Below, piece by piece: positions 6,452 to 15,150 of a DNA stretch of 45,412 nucleotides. Numbering within the stretch: the first letter of the stretch is position 1; every line of letters begins with the position of its first letter. Both the position numbers and the translations under genes were made by a program. The notes under the pieces are model-generated. The model made no database searches, was not told where the DNA came from, and saw only the letters and a list, made by a program, of their open reading frames with translations. The stretch comes from Clostridia bacterium (GTDB lineage: Bacteria; Bacillota; Clostridia; Oscillospirales; CAG-272): positions 1-45,412 of the forward strand of contig JAFVUF010000025.1 of NCBI GenBank assembly GCA_017502875.1, given 5' to 3'.

Positions 6452-8545
6452 TTAGTTAACGTAATAGGTCATTTCGCCGTAAGAGGGAACGGGCCAGATT
6501 GCCGCGTCAGTTATTTTTTCCATAAGATCGACCTTCTCACGAAGCTCGTCCATCACCGGAATAACCTCGTAACAGTAGCGACTTGCCTGCTCCTTACCTC
6601 TCGGAAGCTTCTTTACGGTATTGGTTACCGCTTCAAGACACTCCGCAAGCTCATACGCCTCAAAGTTAAGAGCCGAAAGACGCTCGATAACGGTCTTTTC
6701 AACGCCTACGTTGAAATCCTTAGATACGGCAAGCTTGTCCTTTGCGGTCCTCGCGAGTATTCCTATGTATTTTTCAACGGCGGGAATGAAATCCCTTCTC
6801 GCCATTTCAAGCATCGCGCGAGACTCAATATTTATAGTCTTTGCGTAATTTTCATAAAGAATTTCGGTTCTGGATTCAAGCTCGGAACGGCTCATAACGT
6901 TAAATTCCTCAAAGAGCTTAACGTTCTTCTCCGCCGTAAAGCACGAAAAGGCGTCAACCGACTTCTTCATATTCGGCAGTCCTCTGCGCTCCGCTTCTTT
7001 TTCCCATTCCTCAGAGTAACCGTTACCGTTGAAAATAACTCTCTGATGGTCGGTCAACGTGTCCTTTATGAGCTTTTTGACGGCGGCATCAAAGTCGTCC
7101 GCACTTTCAAGCTCGTTTGCGAACTCCGAAAGCACCTTCGCCATACCCGTATTAAGCACCACGTTGGGAAGTGCTACGTTCTGGCTTGAGCCGAGCATAC
7201 GGAACTCAAACTTGTTACCCGTAAACGCGAACGGAGAGGTTCTGTTTCTGTCGGTATTATCCTTTTCAAAGGTAGGAAGCGAGGCAACGCCGAGATTCAT
7301 CGTGCCGCCCTTCGCTTTCTTATAGGCGTTTCCGTCAATTATGGACTCAACAATCGCCGTAAGGTCGTCGCCGAGGAACATTGAAACAATAGCGGGGGGA
7401 GCCTCGTGTACTCCGAGACGGTGGTCGTTGCCCGCCGACGCCACGGAAAGACGGAGCAGGTCGGCATACTCGTCAACGACTCTGACAGTTGCTGCGAGAA
7501 TAAGCATAAATTGCGCGTTCTCCTCAGGGGAGGAGCCGGGCTTCATAAGATTTTTGCCCGTATCGGTGGAAAGAGACCAGTTATTGTGCTTACCCGAGCC
7601 GCTGATACCCTTAAAGGGCTTTTCGTGAAGCAGACACACAAGGCCGTGTCTTTCGGCTATCTTCTTCATACAGTCCATCATCAGAACGTTCTGGTCGACT
7701 GCGAGATTTGCGGTTGAATACATAGGCGCAAGCTCGTGCTGCGCGGGAGCGCCCTCGTTATGCTTGGTTTTAGCGTTTATACCGAGCGACCAAAGCTCCT
7801 TGTCAAGCTCATGCATAAACTCGCTGACTCTGGTTTTAAGCGTACCGAAATAGTGGTCCTCCATCTCCTGTCCTTTTGCGGCGTTAGAGCCGAAAAGAGT
7901 TCTTCCTGAATAGATAAGGTCCTTACGCTTCTTATAATCCTCCTTATCGATAAGGAAGTATTCCTGCTCAGCTCCTACCGTGCAGAAAACACGCTTGGAT
8001 ATGTCGTCGCCGAAAAGACGGAGAATACGGAGCGCCTGCTCGCTTACCGCGTCCATTGAACGAAGAAGCGGAGTCTTACAGTCAAGCGCCTCGCCCGTAT
8101 ACGAGCAGAACGCAGTCGGAATATAAAGCGAGCCGTCCTTTACAAAGGCGTAGGAGGCGGGGTCCCACGCGGTATAGCCTCTTGCCTCGAAGGTAGCGCG
8201 CAGTCCGCCAGACGGGAACGATGAGGCGTCGCTTTCGCCCTTTATTAGCTCCTTGCCCGAAAACTCCATTATTACCTTACAGTTTCCAACGGGAGTGATA
8301 AAGGCGTCGTGCTTTTCAGCGGTAACGCCCGTCAGCGGCTGGAACCAATGGGTATAGTGAGTAGCCCCCTTCTCTATCGCCCAATCCTTCATAGCGCTCG
8401 CTACGCAATCGGCAATAGAGGGGTCTATCGCTTTACCTCTCTCTATGGTCTTTATAAGCGACTTATAGACGTCCTTAGGAAGTCTCTGTCTCATTACAGT
8501 GTCGCTGAACACCATATTTCCGAACATTTCCGGCACGTTTAACAT
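6452..8545 (-). CDS. glnN: Glutamine synthetase, group III
   Basis: A 697-residue cytoplasmic ATP-dependent ligase making glutamine from glutamate and ammonia. Its length is that of GSIII, not GSI (about 450) or GSII (about 350). Family features are the N-terminal [43 protein letters not shown] with metal-binding glutamates, [12 protein letters not shown] and the nucleotide-binding stretch [20 protein letters not shown]. The C-terminal extension specific to GSIII ([21 protein letters not shown]...) is present. GGGGGA lies eight bases before the ATG. It is a single gene with its own promoter. No GlnR gene is adjacent, so its nitrogen control is not evident here. Confidence 0.95.
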   Translation of the reverse strand: MLNVPEMFGNMVFSDTVMRQRLPKDVYKSLIKTIERGKAIDPSIADCVASAMKDWAIEKGATHYTHWFQPLTGVTAEKHDAFITPVGNCKVIMEFSGKELIKGESDASSFPSGGLRATFEARGYTAWDPASYAFVKDGSLYIPTAFCSYTGEALDCKTPLLRSMDAVSEQALRILRLFGDDISKRVFCTVGAEQEYFLIDKEDYKKRKDLIYSGRTLFGSNAAKGQEMEDHYFGTLKTRVSEFMHELDKELWSLGINAKTKHNEGAPAQHELAPMYSTANLAVDQNVLMMDCMKKIAERHGLVCLLHEKPFKGISGSGKHNNWSLSTDTGKNLMKPGSSPEENAQFMLILAATVRVVDEYADLLRLSVASAGNDHRLGVHEAPPAIVSMFLGDDLTAIVESIIDGNAYKKAKGGTMNLGVASLPTFEKDNTDRNRTSPFAFTGNKFEFRMLGSSQNVALPNVVLNTGMAKVLSEFANELESADDFDAAVKKLIKDTLTDHQRVIFNGNGYSEEWEKEAERRGLPNMKKSVDAFSCFTAEKNVKLFEEFNVMSRSELESRTEILYENYAKTINIESRAMLEMARRDFIPAVEKYIGILARTAKDKLAVSKDFNVGVEKTVIERLSALNFEAYELAECLEAVTNTVKKLPRGKEQASRYCYEVIPVMDELREKVDLMEKITDAAIWPVPSYGEMTYYVN

Positions 8546-8591
8546 TTCTATTCCCCCAAAATTCTGGATTTGAACATAGCTTTACTTATTT

Positions 8592-8620
8592 AGTATACAC
8601 TCTTTTACTATATTTGTCAA
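8592..8620 (-). promoter_or_regulatory. Promoter of glnN
   Basis: Minus strand TTGACA (8615-8620), 17-base spacer, TATACT (8592-8597), about 45 bases before the start codon. Confidence 0.82.
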
Positions 8621-8636
8621 TACTTTATTTTATAAA

Positions 8637-8664
8637 ACGGGGCTGTCCTTTAAGACAGCCCCGT
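8637..8664 (-). terminator. Terminator of the surface metallophosphoesterase gene
   Basis: ACGGGGCTGTC (8637-8647) pairs perfectly with 8654-8664. A TTTTAT run follows on the minus strand and T7 on the plus strand. It lies just upstream of the glnN promoter and insulates it from readthrough. Confidence 0.8.
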
Positions 8665-8677
8665 ACAGTTTTTTTAA

Positions 8678-11512
8678 TTATATAATTTTCTTTTTAGAGG
8701 AAAGAATGATGAATACGACCATCGCGATGTTACCTGCCATAGCGCCTGCGGCTACTACTGAGGTAATGACTACGGGAGTTGCGGTTGCGTCCTTGCCTTT
8801 AGCGCCTGCCACGCCCTGAGGTCCTGTCGCTCCGGTTGCTCCCGTGGCTCCTGTTGCGCCGGTCGCTCCGGTGTCACCCTTGTCACCCTTATCTCCTTTA
8901 TCTCCCTTAGCACCGTCTGCACCCTGAGCCTTCATTCCGGTATCAACTCCGTCGATAAACCAGTTTCCGTTATTACCTATTGTAACCACAGATCCCGGGG
9001 TTCCGTCTGCTCCGGGCGCCCCGTTCTGACCGTGATTTACGGTAAACTCGGAATAAGTACCGTTAGTGTAGTAGATTCTGTATACGAGCTTAGTCGAGTC
9101 GGATTCGGACTCTACCATCTCGCTTGAATGAACGAAATTGTTATAATTGTCTATCATCGTGAAGTCGAACTGGTTCGTTGCCTTGTAAAGAACGTCCTTA
9201 GCCTCGGGATCAGTTGCCTGCGCGGCCTGAGTCTTACCCGTGGATATCCATTCTACTCCAACCTGTCTTCCGTCCTCGGAGAAGTAAAGCATACATACCA
9301 TTCCAAGAGAGACGTCCATGCTCTGAGGGTCAACGAGGAACTGAGAAACGAGATTGCCGTTTACACCTCTATCCTGACGGAATGCGATGTTTGAATAAGG
9401 ATCGTGCCCCGAAAGCACCATAAGAATATTTCTGTGCTGAGAAACGAACTTTTCCCACATCATATCGCCGTTGTTTTTACTTGTAGGTCCGGAAATTATA
9501 CCCGTATAGTTAGGCGGAACAACATCGCCCTTGTCAAGAGTCGTTCCGTCACGGAACATATATGCGTGCGTGGTAACAATAACACGTCTTTCGGGGTTAG
9601 CGTCAACCACCTCGCCTGCCCATTCGAGCACCGCGTCAGTGGGTCCGTACTCAAGGCAGAGCACCATATACTTAGTTCCCTCAACCTCGAAATTTATGTA
9701 ATAGTTAAGCAGACTGCCCTCCTGATAATATCCCGATATTCTGTCAGTCAAATATTTATGGTTGCCGAAAAACTCCGTGAGTCTCTCCCCACCGCTGCGA
9801 TAATCGTGGTTGCCAACAATAAGCGAATACTCAATATTATTGTCGAGCTGCGTTATAGCTTCCTTGGCTATCTCCCATTCCAAATCTCCGGAATTCCTAT
9901 CCGTTCTTCCGTTTTGATCTGTTATATCGCCAACGCCCATAACGTACTTGATCTTCTTAGAATCCTTATTATCAACTAACCACTTATAGAGATTCTTTGT
10001 GTAATAGGTATCGTTGCTGGGATCACCGTCCACCCTTGTCTTATAGTCAGATTGGTACACCTGTGACTGCGTGTCGCCGATTACCGCAAAGGAATACGCG
10101 TAATCCTTAGGCTCCTCTTCTCTTTCATAGTAGCCTGTGGAAGCGTGATAATTATTGCCGCTGAGGTCTTTGATAACGTTCTTGGTTCCGCCGTTATTTA
10201 AGTCATAGTAAAGCATAAGGCTGTCGCTTGTTACGTCAACGCCGTTTTCATACAGCGACTTGACCTCCTCCGCCGTCATAGGCTCTGAGTAATAAGCGAT
10301 ATGTCGTATCTTACCCTTAAACACTTGATCGTCTCTGGTATCTCTTCCGACGGAAAGCAGATAAACAGACTGAACCTGAGCAATATCGTATGTAAAGGAG
10401 TGAGCAATAGTATCACCTGCCTTCACACCGTCAACGTAGCAGATATAGCTTGAGCCGTCATCAACTATAACAAGGTGTACCCATCTGTCCTGACGAACGT
10501 CGACACCTTCAAATTTTGGTGCTGATTTTTTGCCGTCGCCTTGTATGTAAAGTGACGGTTTTCCGTCCTCATGTATATCAAAATTTAAACAATATTTCTT
10601 GCTGGCGTAGTTTCCGATAATAACTCCCGTTCTGCTTATGTTGGCCGGACAGTAGATCATAGCCTCGTAGGTGCGGGGTATCTCGGTAAGCTTGTTCTCT
10701 AAATAAAGCGTAGGATCACTTTCGGTAAACTCTTCACCGTAAACACTCGCGCCCTTAATGTTATTTGCATTCCCGGAAAGGTCGTTAAAGCGGATTCCCT
10801 TATCCGCGGCAAGATCATACGCTACGAGACGGCTTGTGTCGGCGTTATTGGAGATATAAGTAGCGTAATCTGTCGCGTCCGCGCTTGCTTCAATTTCATC
10901 GGCGGTACGTATGTCGGAATAAAAGGTTACGTTCTTGATTTCACCCTTGAAATTCTGTACGTTATCAGCCCTCCTGTCTCCGCCTACGCAGAAGATATCG
11001 TCAAGATTGGTCATTACTCCCGCAGCTAATTTGCTGTTGCTCTTAGTTTCCTTTGCCTCGCCGTTTACGTACAAAGTGCATGTTTTCGCGTTTACGTCAG
11101 CTACGACTGCTATTTTAGCAAATGTGGGAGCATCAGCCGTACCCATGTATGTTCTGATATCTACCTTAGTGAATTTAATATCGCCAAAATGCTGGAAATA
11201 CGCGCGGACAACTCCGTTTTCATGGATTTCTAAATTGAAAGCCCTCTTGGTAAGATCCACGTCGTACAAGCTTCCGACTATAACGCCTGCTCGTTCTGAA
11301 TGATCGTATGGAATCCAGACCTCTGCCTCAACGGTAAAGGAATCGGTAATATTAAGCTCCTTTTCCATTTCGTAATAGCAGTCGGTATCCTCAAATGTCA
11401 TGCCGACGCCCGGCTCTGCAGCGCTTGACGAAATCGCCATTATCGGTATCATTGACGCTACCATCATAACGGCAAGAAGTACGCTTAGCGCTCTTTTAGT
11501 TAATTTTCTCAT
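8678..11512 (-). CDS. Secreted LamG-metallophosphoesterase with collagen-like stalk and membrane anchor
   Basis: A 944-residue surface protein. A signal peptide (KRALSVLLAVMMVASMIPIMA, ends near residue 32) is followed by two concanavalin/LamG-like modules (about 38-260 and 265-455). Each contains the ...RAGVIVGS/TGVIIGN... and FKGEIKNVTFYSD/FKGKIRHIAYYSE motifs. A calcineurin-like phosphoesterase domain covers about 475-760, with GDTQ (near 480), GDITDQNGR, GNHD (near 567), TTHAYMF (near 648) and GHDPY (near 700). Gln and Asp replace the usual His in GDxH and GHxH. After a GNNGNWFIDGVDTG module there is a collagen-like Gly-X-Y tract (about residues 863-909), then a hydrophobic C-terminal helix ending KKKII. 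The enzyme likely acts outside the cell on phosphodiesters or nucleotides; the substrate is not visible. Confidence 0.88.
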   Translation of the reverse strand: MRKLTKRALSVLLAVMMVASMIPIMAISSSAAEPGVGMTFEDTDCYYEMEKELNITDSFTVEAEVWIPYDHSERAGVIVGSLYDVDLTKRAFNLEIHENGVVRAYFQHFGDIKFTKVDIRTYMGTADAPTFAKIAVVADVNAKTCTLYVNGEAKETKSNSKLAAGVMTNLDDIFCVGGDRRADNVQNFKGEIKNVTFYSDIRTADEIEASADATDYATYISNNADTSRLVAYDLAADKGIRFNDLSGNANNIKGASVYGEEFTESDPTLYLENKLTEIPRTYEAMIYCPANISRTGVIIGNYASKKYCLNFDIHEDGKPSLYIQGDGKKSAPKFEGVDVRQDRWVHLVIVDDGSSYICYVDGVKAGDTIAHSFTYDIAQVQSVYLLSVGRDTRDDQVFKGKIRHIAYYSEPMTAEEVKSLYENGVDVTSDSLMLYYDLNNGGTKNVIKDLSGNNYHASTGYYEREEEPKDYAYSFAVIGDTQSQVYQSDYKTRVDGDPSNDTYYTKNLYKWLVDNKDSKKIKYVMGVGDITDQNGRTDRNSGDLEWEIAKEAITQLDNNIEYSLIVGNHDYRSGGERLTEFFGNHKYLTDRISGYYQEGSLLNYYINFEVEGTKYMVLCLEYGPTDAVLEWAGEVVDANPERRVIVTTHAYMFRDGTTLDKGDVVPPNYTGIISGPTSKNNGDMMWEKFVSQHRNILMVLSGHDPYSNIAFRQDRGVNGNLVSQFLVDPQSMDVSLGMVCMLYFSEDGRQVGVEWISTGKTQAAQATDPEAKDVLYKATNQFDFTMIDNYNNFVHSSEMVESESDSTKLVYRIYYTNGTYSEFTVNHGQNGAPGADGTPGSVVTIGNNGNWFIDGVDTGMKAQGADGAKGDKGDKGDKGDTGATGATGATGATGATGPQGVAGAKGKDATATPVVITSVVAAGAMAGNIAMVVFIILSSKKKII
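8786..8926 (-). repeat. Collagen-like Gly-X-Y coding repeat
   Basis: Codes for about 15 Gly-X-Y triplets in the surface phosphoesterase: first GDK repeats, then GAT repeats. The DNA is made of imperfect 9-base units. In such proteins the tract forms a rod-like trimeric stalk, and slippage can change its length. Confidence 0.8.
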
Positions 11513-11570
11513 AGCTTTTGTCCTTTTTCATTCAAAAAATTAAATTACACACTTATTTTATCACATCCTA

Positions 11571-11599
11571 TTGACAATGTACGCCAAAAATGTTATAAT
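11571..11599 (+). promoter_or_regulatory. Consensus promoter of the AraC/radical SAM unit
   Basis: TTGACA (11571-11576), 17-base spacer, TATAAT (11594-11599), 43 bases before the chosen AraC start. It lies in the 130-base divergent gap shared with the surface phosphoesterase gene. Confidence 0.88.
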
Positions 11600-11642
11600 T
11601 TACTGACAAAACTTGCTATTTTCACTTAACGAGGTGATACAT

Positions 11643-12452
11643 ATGTATATCCAACTCCAGAACTTCGGCTACAACAGCTCGATAAAGAGTACCTACCATG
11701 AGGGCAAATACGAATGTATTGAAAGAATACATCAGTTTCCCGAAATAGCATTCGTTATACAGGGTAGCGTAGAAATAACAGTCGACGGAGTGACCGAGGT
11801 AGCAAACGCCGGCGACCTTGCCGTAATTACGCCCTTCCGCGCTCACAGCTTTCATACGCCGGAATACTGTAACATATGGATAGGCGTTATCTCAAGTGAT
11901 TTTGCCGCTGATTTTATTTCAGGCGACAATCTTCACGTAAGCGGAACAAGCGCGGTGTTTACGCCAAGCCTTTCACTGTCAAATTATGTAACCGAGCATT
12001 TCCCCGCGCCTGCCGAAACACAGACGAACTTGGAGCTTGACAATATCCGCTACAGAAGCGTAAAGGCGCTCGTTTACGCCGTTTTTGAGGAGTATACAAG
12101 AACAGTTCCGCAAGTGTCAACCAAGCTGAAAAAGAACGCTCTGGTAACGCTTCTGCTCTATATGAGTGAGCATTTCAAGGAAAATATCAATCTCGCCACG
12201 GTTGCCTACGCACTCGGGTACACACAGACGTACATATCGCACTGTATCGCAACCATTCCAAATATGAATTTCAGAAAGCTCCTTAACTCTTTGAGGGTGG
12301 ATTACGCGAAAAACTTGCTTATATCAAAGGAATTCAAGTTAATAGACATCGCATATGAAGCCGGTTTTTTAGGAGAGCGCTCATTCTACCGAGCATTTTC
12401 TGAAATAGTTGGAATGACACCGACGGAGTACCGAAAGCTGAATAGACGGTAA
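11643..12452 (+). CDS. AraC-family regulator with cupin sensor domain
   Basis: A 269-residue transcription factor. The N-terminal half is an AraC-type cupin ligand-binding domain (HQFPEIAFVIQGSVEITVDGV...AGDLAVITPFRAHSFHTPE). The C-terminal ~100 residues carry two helix-turn-helix motifs (INLATVAYALGYTQTYISHCI and FKLIDIAYEAGFLGERSFYRAFSEIVGMTPTEYRK), with the family signature at the end. The start at 11643 is chosen because AGGTGATAC directly precedes it; the frame is open 10 codons further without a ribosome site. It is transcribed divergently from the phosphoesterase gene and followed 43 bases later by the radical SAM gene, so it may control both. The inducer is unknown. Confidence 0.9.
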   Translation: MYIQLQNFGYNSSIKSTYHEGKYECIERIHQFPEIAFVIQGSVEITVDGVTEVANAGDLAVITPFRAHSFHTPEYCNIWIGVISSDFAADFISGDNLHVSGTSAVFTPSLSLSNYVTEHFPAPAETQTNLELDNIRYRSVKALVYAVFEEYTRTVPQVSTKLKKNALVTLLLYMSEHFKENINLATVAYALGYTQTYISHCIATIPNMNFRKLLNSLRVDYAKNLLISKEFKLIDIAYEAGFLGERSFYRAFSEIVGMTPTEYRKLNRR

Positions 12453-12495
12453 ATCCGTTTTTTAGCGTCAAATTTAACCACTGAGGAAATGTGAA

Positions 12496-13326
12496 ATGTA
12501 TTCAAGAGTTTACGTAGAGATAACAAATATATGTAACCGAAGCTGCTCCTTCTGCCCTAAAACAAAGCGGAAGCCTCGCTCGCTGAGTATGGACGAATTC
12601 ACCCATATAGCCCGTTCCATCGCGCCCGTAACCGACTATCTGTATTATCACGTTATGGGTGAGCCGCTTACTCATCAGCTTCTTCCGGACTTCATAAGAT
12701 TTTCAAGCACCTTAGGCTTAAAGAGCGCAGTAACCACGAACGGAACGCTTCTGCGTGAGCGCGGAGACCAGCTGATAGAAAGCGGCGTGTATAAAGTAAA
12801 CATTTCAGTTCACAGCTTCGAAAGCGGAAACGCCGAGGCGCACAGAAAATACGTGCTTGACTGCCTTGATTTCGCTGACAAAGCAAGCAGAAGCGGAGTA
12901 CTTGTTGTACTCAGATTATGGAACAGAGGCGTTGATAAAACTCCAAACGACGAAACCCGTAAGCTGATATTCGATAAATTCGGCGAGCCTGAGCAGGTGA
13001 GCATAAGGGGCGCAAGACTACGTAAAGGACTTCATCTTGAGTACGGCGACCGCTTTGTTTGGCCTGATTTAAATGAGACGGATATGGGTGATAACGTTTT
13101 CTGCTACGGACTTAACGACCACTTTGGAATCCTTAGCGACGGAAGCGTCGTGCCTTGCTGTCTTGACCATGAGGGTGATATCACGCTTGGAAATATTTTC
13201 ACAGATGGAATCACCGAGATTCTCGGTTGCGGGCGAGCTGAATCGATAAGAAACGGTTTCAAAAACAAAAAAGCAACCGAGCAGCTTTGCCGCAAATGCG
13301 GATACGCGAGAAGATTTAAGGTGTAA
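12496..13326 (+). CDS. Radical SAM/SPASM-type enzyme
   Basis: A 276-residue enzyme. Residues C13, C17 and C20 form the CxxxCxxC motif (CNRSCSFC) that holds the SAM-cleaving [4Fe-4S] cluster. HVMGEPLTH (GGEP-type motif) and TTNGTLL follow. A shortened SPASM-like tail shows C203, C221-C222 (VVPCCLDHEGDITLGNIF), C245, C265 and C268 (LCRKC), for an auxiliary cluster. Such enzymes modify peptides or activate other enzymes; no precursor peptide gene or partner enzyme is adjacent. It is preceded by GAGGAAATG and probably shares a transcript with the AraC gene. The product cannot be named. Confidence 0.82.
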   Translation: MYSRVYVEITNICNRSCSFCPKTKRKPRSLSMDEFTHIARSIAPVTDYLYYHVMGEPLTHQLLPDFIRFSSTLGLKSAVTTNGTLLRERGDQLIESGVYKVNISVHSFESGNAEAHRKYVLDCLDFADKASRSGVLVVLRLWNRGVDKTPNDETRKLIFDKFGEPEQVSIRGARLRKGLHLEYGDRFVWPDLNETDMGDNVFCYGLNDHFGILSDGSVVPCCLDHEGDITLGNIFTDGITEILGCGRAESIRNGFKNKKATEQLCRKCGYARRFKV

Positions 13327-13340
13327 AAAAGACGGCATAT

Positions 13341-13417
13341 GTGTAGTGTCCGTAAGGACACTACACGGCTAAGTTTGCCCATTTGGGCAAGTGAAGTTTA
13401 CTTTCGCATGAGCGAAA
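13341..13417. repeat. Intergenic cluster of three hairpins, related to the element at 19183
   Basis: Three consecutive inverted repeats lie directly after the radical SAM gene. GTGTAGTGTCC has its perfect partner across loop GTAA (13341-13366). TTGCCCA pairs with TGGGCAA (13375-13390). TTTCGC pairs with GCGAAA (13402-13417). Short spacers such as GTGAAG and ACATCAC recur. This string-of-hairpins layout looks like a non-autonomous palindromic repeat rather than a terminator. Confidence 0.5.
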
Positions 13418-13434
13418 ACATCACTAAAAAAGAA

Positions 13435-13467
13435 AAACGGCAGAGAATATTATTTTCTCTGCCGTTT
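13435..13467. terminator. Bidirectional terminator between radical SAM gene and trxA
   Basis: 13-bp stem AAACGGCAGAGAA (13435-13447) with partner 13455-13467 and T-runs on both strands. Confidence 0.85.
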
Positions 13468-13514
13468 CGTAATCTTGATTCTATTGTCCTAACCGCCTTT
13501 TAGCGCTAAATATT

Positions 13515-13826
13515 TTACTTTCCGAGCATTTTAAGAAGCTCGCTTTTAGGCATAAAGCCCATCTGCTTATCTATCGCTTTGCCGTCCTTCATAACGACCA
13601 GCGTAGGAATCGCGCTTACTCCAAACGCCTGCGCGAGTCCTCCCTCGTCATCAACGTTTATCTTACCGACAACGATATCGGGATTTTCGTCAGAAAGCGA
13701 TTCAAGCACGGGCGCAAGCATCTTACATGGGCCGCACCAATCGGCGTAAAAATCAAGAAGAACGGTCTTTTCGCTCTTCATTACAGCTTCGTCAAAATTG
13801 CTTTCGGTTATTTTTACAGTAGCCAT
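13515..13826 (-). CDS. trxA: Thioredoxin
   Basis: A 103-residue protein disulfide reductant. The active site WCGPC has cysteines 31 and 34, the cis-proline segment is AIPTLVVMKDG, and the length is standard for thioredoxin 1. It lies 20 bases after the small FTR-like gene, with ribosome site GAGGTAAACG, so the two are co-transcribed from the promoter at 14077-14105. The pairing suggests that electrons reach this thioredoxin from ferredoxin instead of, or in addition to, NADPH; that is inference from context. Confidence 0.96.
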   Translation of the reverse strand: MATVKITESNFDEAVMKSEKTVLLDFYADWCGPCKMLAPVLESLSDENPDIVVGKINVDDEGGLAQAFGVSAIPTLVVMKDGKAIDKQMGFMPKSELLKMLGK

Positions 13827-13846
13827 TTTCGTTTACCTCATCTTTC

Positions 13847-14047
13847 TCAGTCCTTGGATTTATAGTAGAGCATGCAGTGGCAGTAGCCCTCGAAATTCGG
13901 ATCGTTAATCTGCTCACGGAACTCCCGGCATATACACTTGTTGTCCTCGGTTTTTTCAAGTCGGCAAGGACAGTATCCGCCTTTCTTTTTTAGACCTTCT
14001 TTTATCTCTGCGACTATCGACTTGTCCTCGTTAAGCCTTACCGCCAT
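13847..14047 (-). CDS. Small ferredoxin-thioredoxin reductase catalytic-chain-like protein
   Basis: A 66-residue protein with three CxC motifs: C26-P-C28, C38-I-C40 and C56-H-C58, in the order CPC...CxC...CHC seen in the catalytic chain of ferredoxin-thioredoxin reductase. In that family the cysteines hold a [4Fe-4S] cluster and a redox-active disulfide that reduces thioredoxin. It is shorter than the plant and cyanobacterial chain (over 100 residues), and the CPC-to-CxC spacing is 9 rather than about 16. No variable-chain gene is nearby. The start at 14047 follows AAAGGAGTTAAAGAG. It is directly upstream of trxA in the same unit, which supports a thioredoxin-reducing role. Confidence 0.8.
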   Translation of the reverse strand: MAVRLNEDKSIVAEIKEGLKKKGGYCPCRLEKTEDNKCICREFREQINDPNFEGYCHCMLYYKSKD

Positions 14048-14076
14048 CTCTTTAACTCCTTTCACGCTTTTACTAT

Positions 14077-14105
14077 ATTTTATCACACCGCTTGCGTTTT
14101 GTCAC
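14077..14105 (-). promoter_or_regulatory. Promoter of the FTR-like/trxA unit
   Basis: Minus strand GTGACA (14100-14105), 17-base spacer, TAAAAT (14077-14082), 29 bases before the start. Confidence 0.6.
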
Positions 14106-14173
14106 TACTTTTTTATTATTTTCTCAAATTATTTAAAATTAAGCCGTTTTATCTGTGTTTTTTCAAAATACGC

Positions 14174-14202
14174 TTGACTTTTTAGTATAATGTTGTTATA
14201 AT
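14174..14202 (+). promoter_or_regulatory. Promoter of the amino acid ABC transporter operon
   Basis: TTGACT (14174-14179), 17-base spacer, TATAAT (14197-14202), giving an untranslated leader of about 90 bases before the lipoprotein gene. Confidence 0.8.
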
Positions 14203-14297
14203 TAGTTGTCGGTACTTTTAAGGGACATCCATTGCGAGTTGAGTATCCCAAAAAGATCGGCGTGAATATTTATGCGAAAGCAAAAGGAGAAAAAGTA

Positions 14298-15149
14298 ATG
14301 AAAAAGATTTTAGCACTTGTTCTTGCGGTAGTGATGTGCGTAAGCGCGTTTGCTATGACCTCTTGCTCCCCTGATCCCGCAAAGGACTGGGAGAACATCG
14401 AGAAGGACGGCAAATTCGTCGTCGGAATGACGCTCTTTGAGCCTATCAACTACGAGGACGAAACCGGAAAGCTCATAGGCTTCGATACCGAGTTTGCTCA
14501 GGCAGTAGCCGCATACCTCGACGTTGAGGTAGAGTTCCAGGAGATCAAATGGCCCCAGAAGTATCTTGAGCTTGAGTCCGGCGCTATCGACTGTATCTGG
14601 AACGGCTTTACCTCTAACAGCTCCGATGACGGAGTAGCAAGAAAAGATAAGGTTGACTTTGCAACCGGATACGCAAACAACTACCAGTGTGTGGTTGTTG
14701 ACAAAACGAAGATAAACGTTGATAATTTCACCCTCGCATCTCTTAACGGCAAGACCTGCGCCGTTGAGGACGGCTCTGCCGGAGCTGACTACGCAAAAAC
14801 TCTTACCGGCTCGGACAAGATCGTTCCCAAGTCCACGCAGATCGACGCTTTCACTGAGCTTAAGGCAGGCGCGGTTGACTTTATCGTAGTTGACGTTCTT
14901 CTCGCTAACAGAACCTGTGGCGCGGGCGACTTTGAAAACTGCGTCAAGGCTTATGAGGTTAAGGATCAGGTTGAGCTTTACGCTATCGGCTGCCGTAAGG
15001 GTAGCACCTTCACCGCTAAGCTCAACGAGGCTATCAAGCACCTTATGAACGATGGACAGAACGGCGAGCTCTCCACTCTTGAGAAGCTCTCTGTTAAGTA
15101 CGGCGTTCCGCTTTCCGCGGAAATCCTTGCGTTAAAGGAAGCAAAATAA
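14298..15149 (+). CDS. Polar amino acid ABC transporter substrate-binding lipoprotein
   Basis: A 283-residue extracytoplasmic solute-binding protein, family 3. The lipoprotein signal (KKILALVLAVVMCVSAFAMTSC) puts the lipidated cysteine at position 23. The mature part has FVVGMTLFEPINYEDETGKLIGFDTEFAQAVA and ESGAIDCIWNGFTS, typical for cystine, glutamine or other polar amino acid binders. The start at 14298 is set by AAAGGAGAAAAAG; an upstream in-frame ATG would add 22 residues before the signal peptide and lacks a site. The permease starts two bases after the stop. Which amino acid is bound cannot be read from the sequence. Confidence 0.92.
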   Translation: MKKILALVLAVVMCVSAFAMTSCSPDPAKDWENIEKDGKFVVGMTLFEPINYEDETGKLIGFDTEFAQAVAAYLDVEVEFQEIKWPQKYLELESGAIDCIWNGFTSNSSDDGVARKDKVDFATGYANNYQCVVVDKTKINVDNFTLASLNGKTCAVEDGSAGADYAKTLTGSDKIVPKSTQIDAFTELKAGAVDFIVVDVLLANRTCGAGDFENCVKAYEVKDQVELYAIGCRKGSTFTAKLNEAIKHLMNDGQNGELSTLEKLSVKYGVPLSAEILALKEAK

Positions 15150-15150
15150 A

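Noticed and set aside
6383-7189. Plus-strand frame opposite glutamine synthetase III
   Set aside because: Overlaps the well-supported glnN gene and contains its terminator at the start; no protein features.
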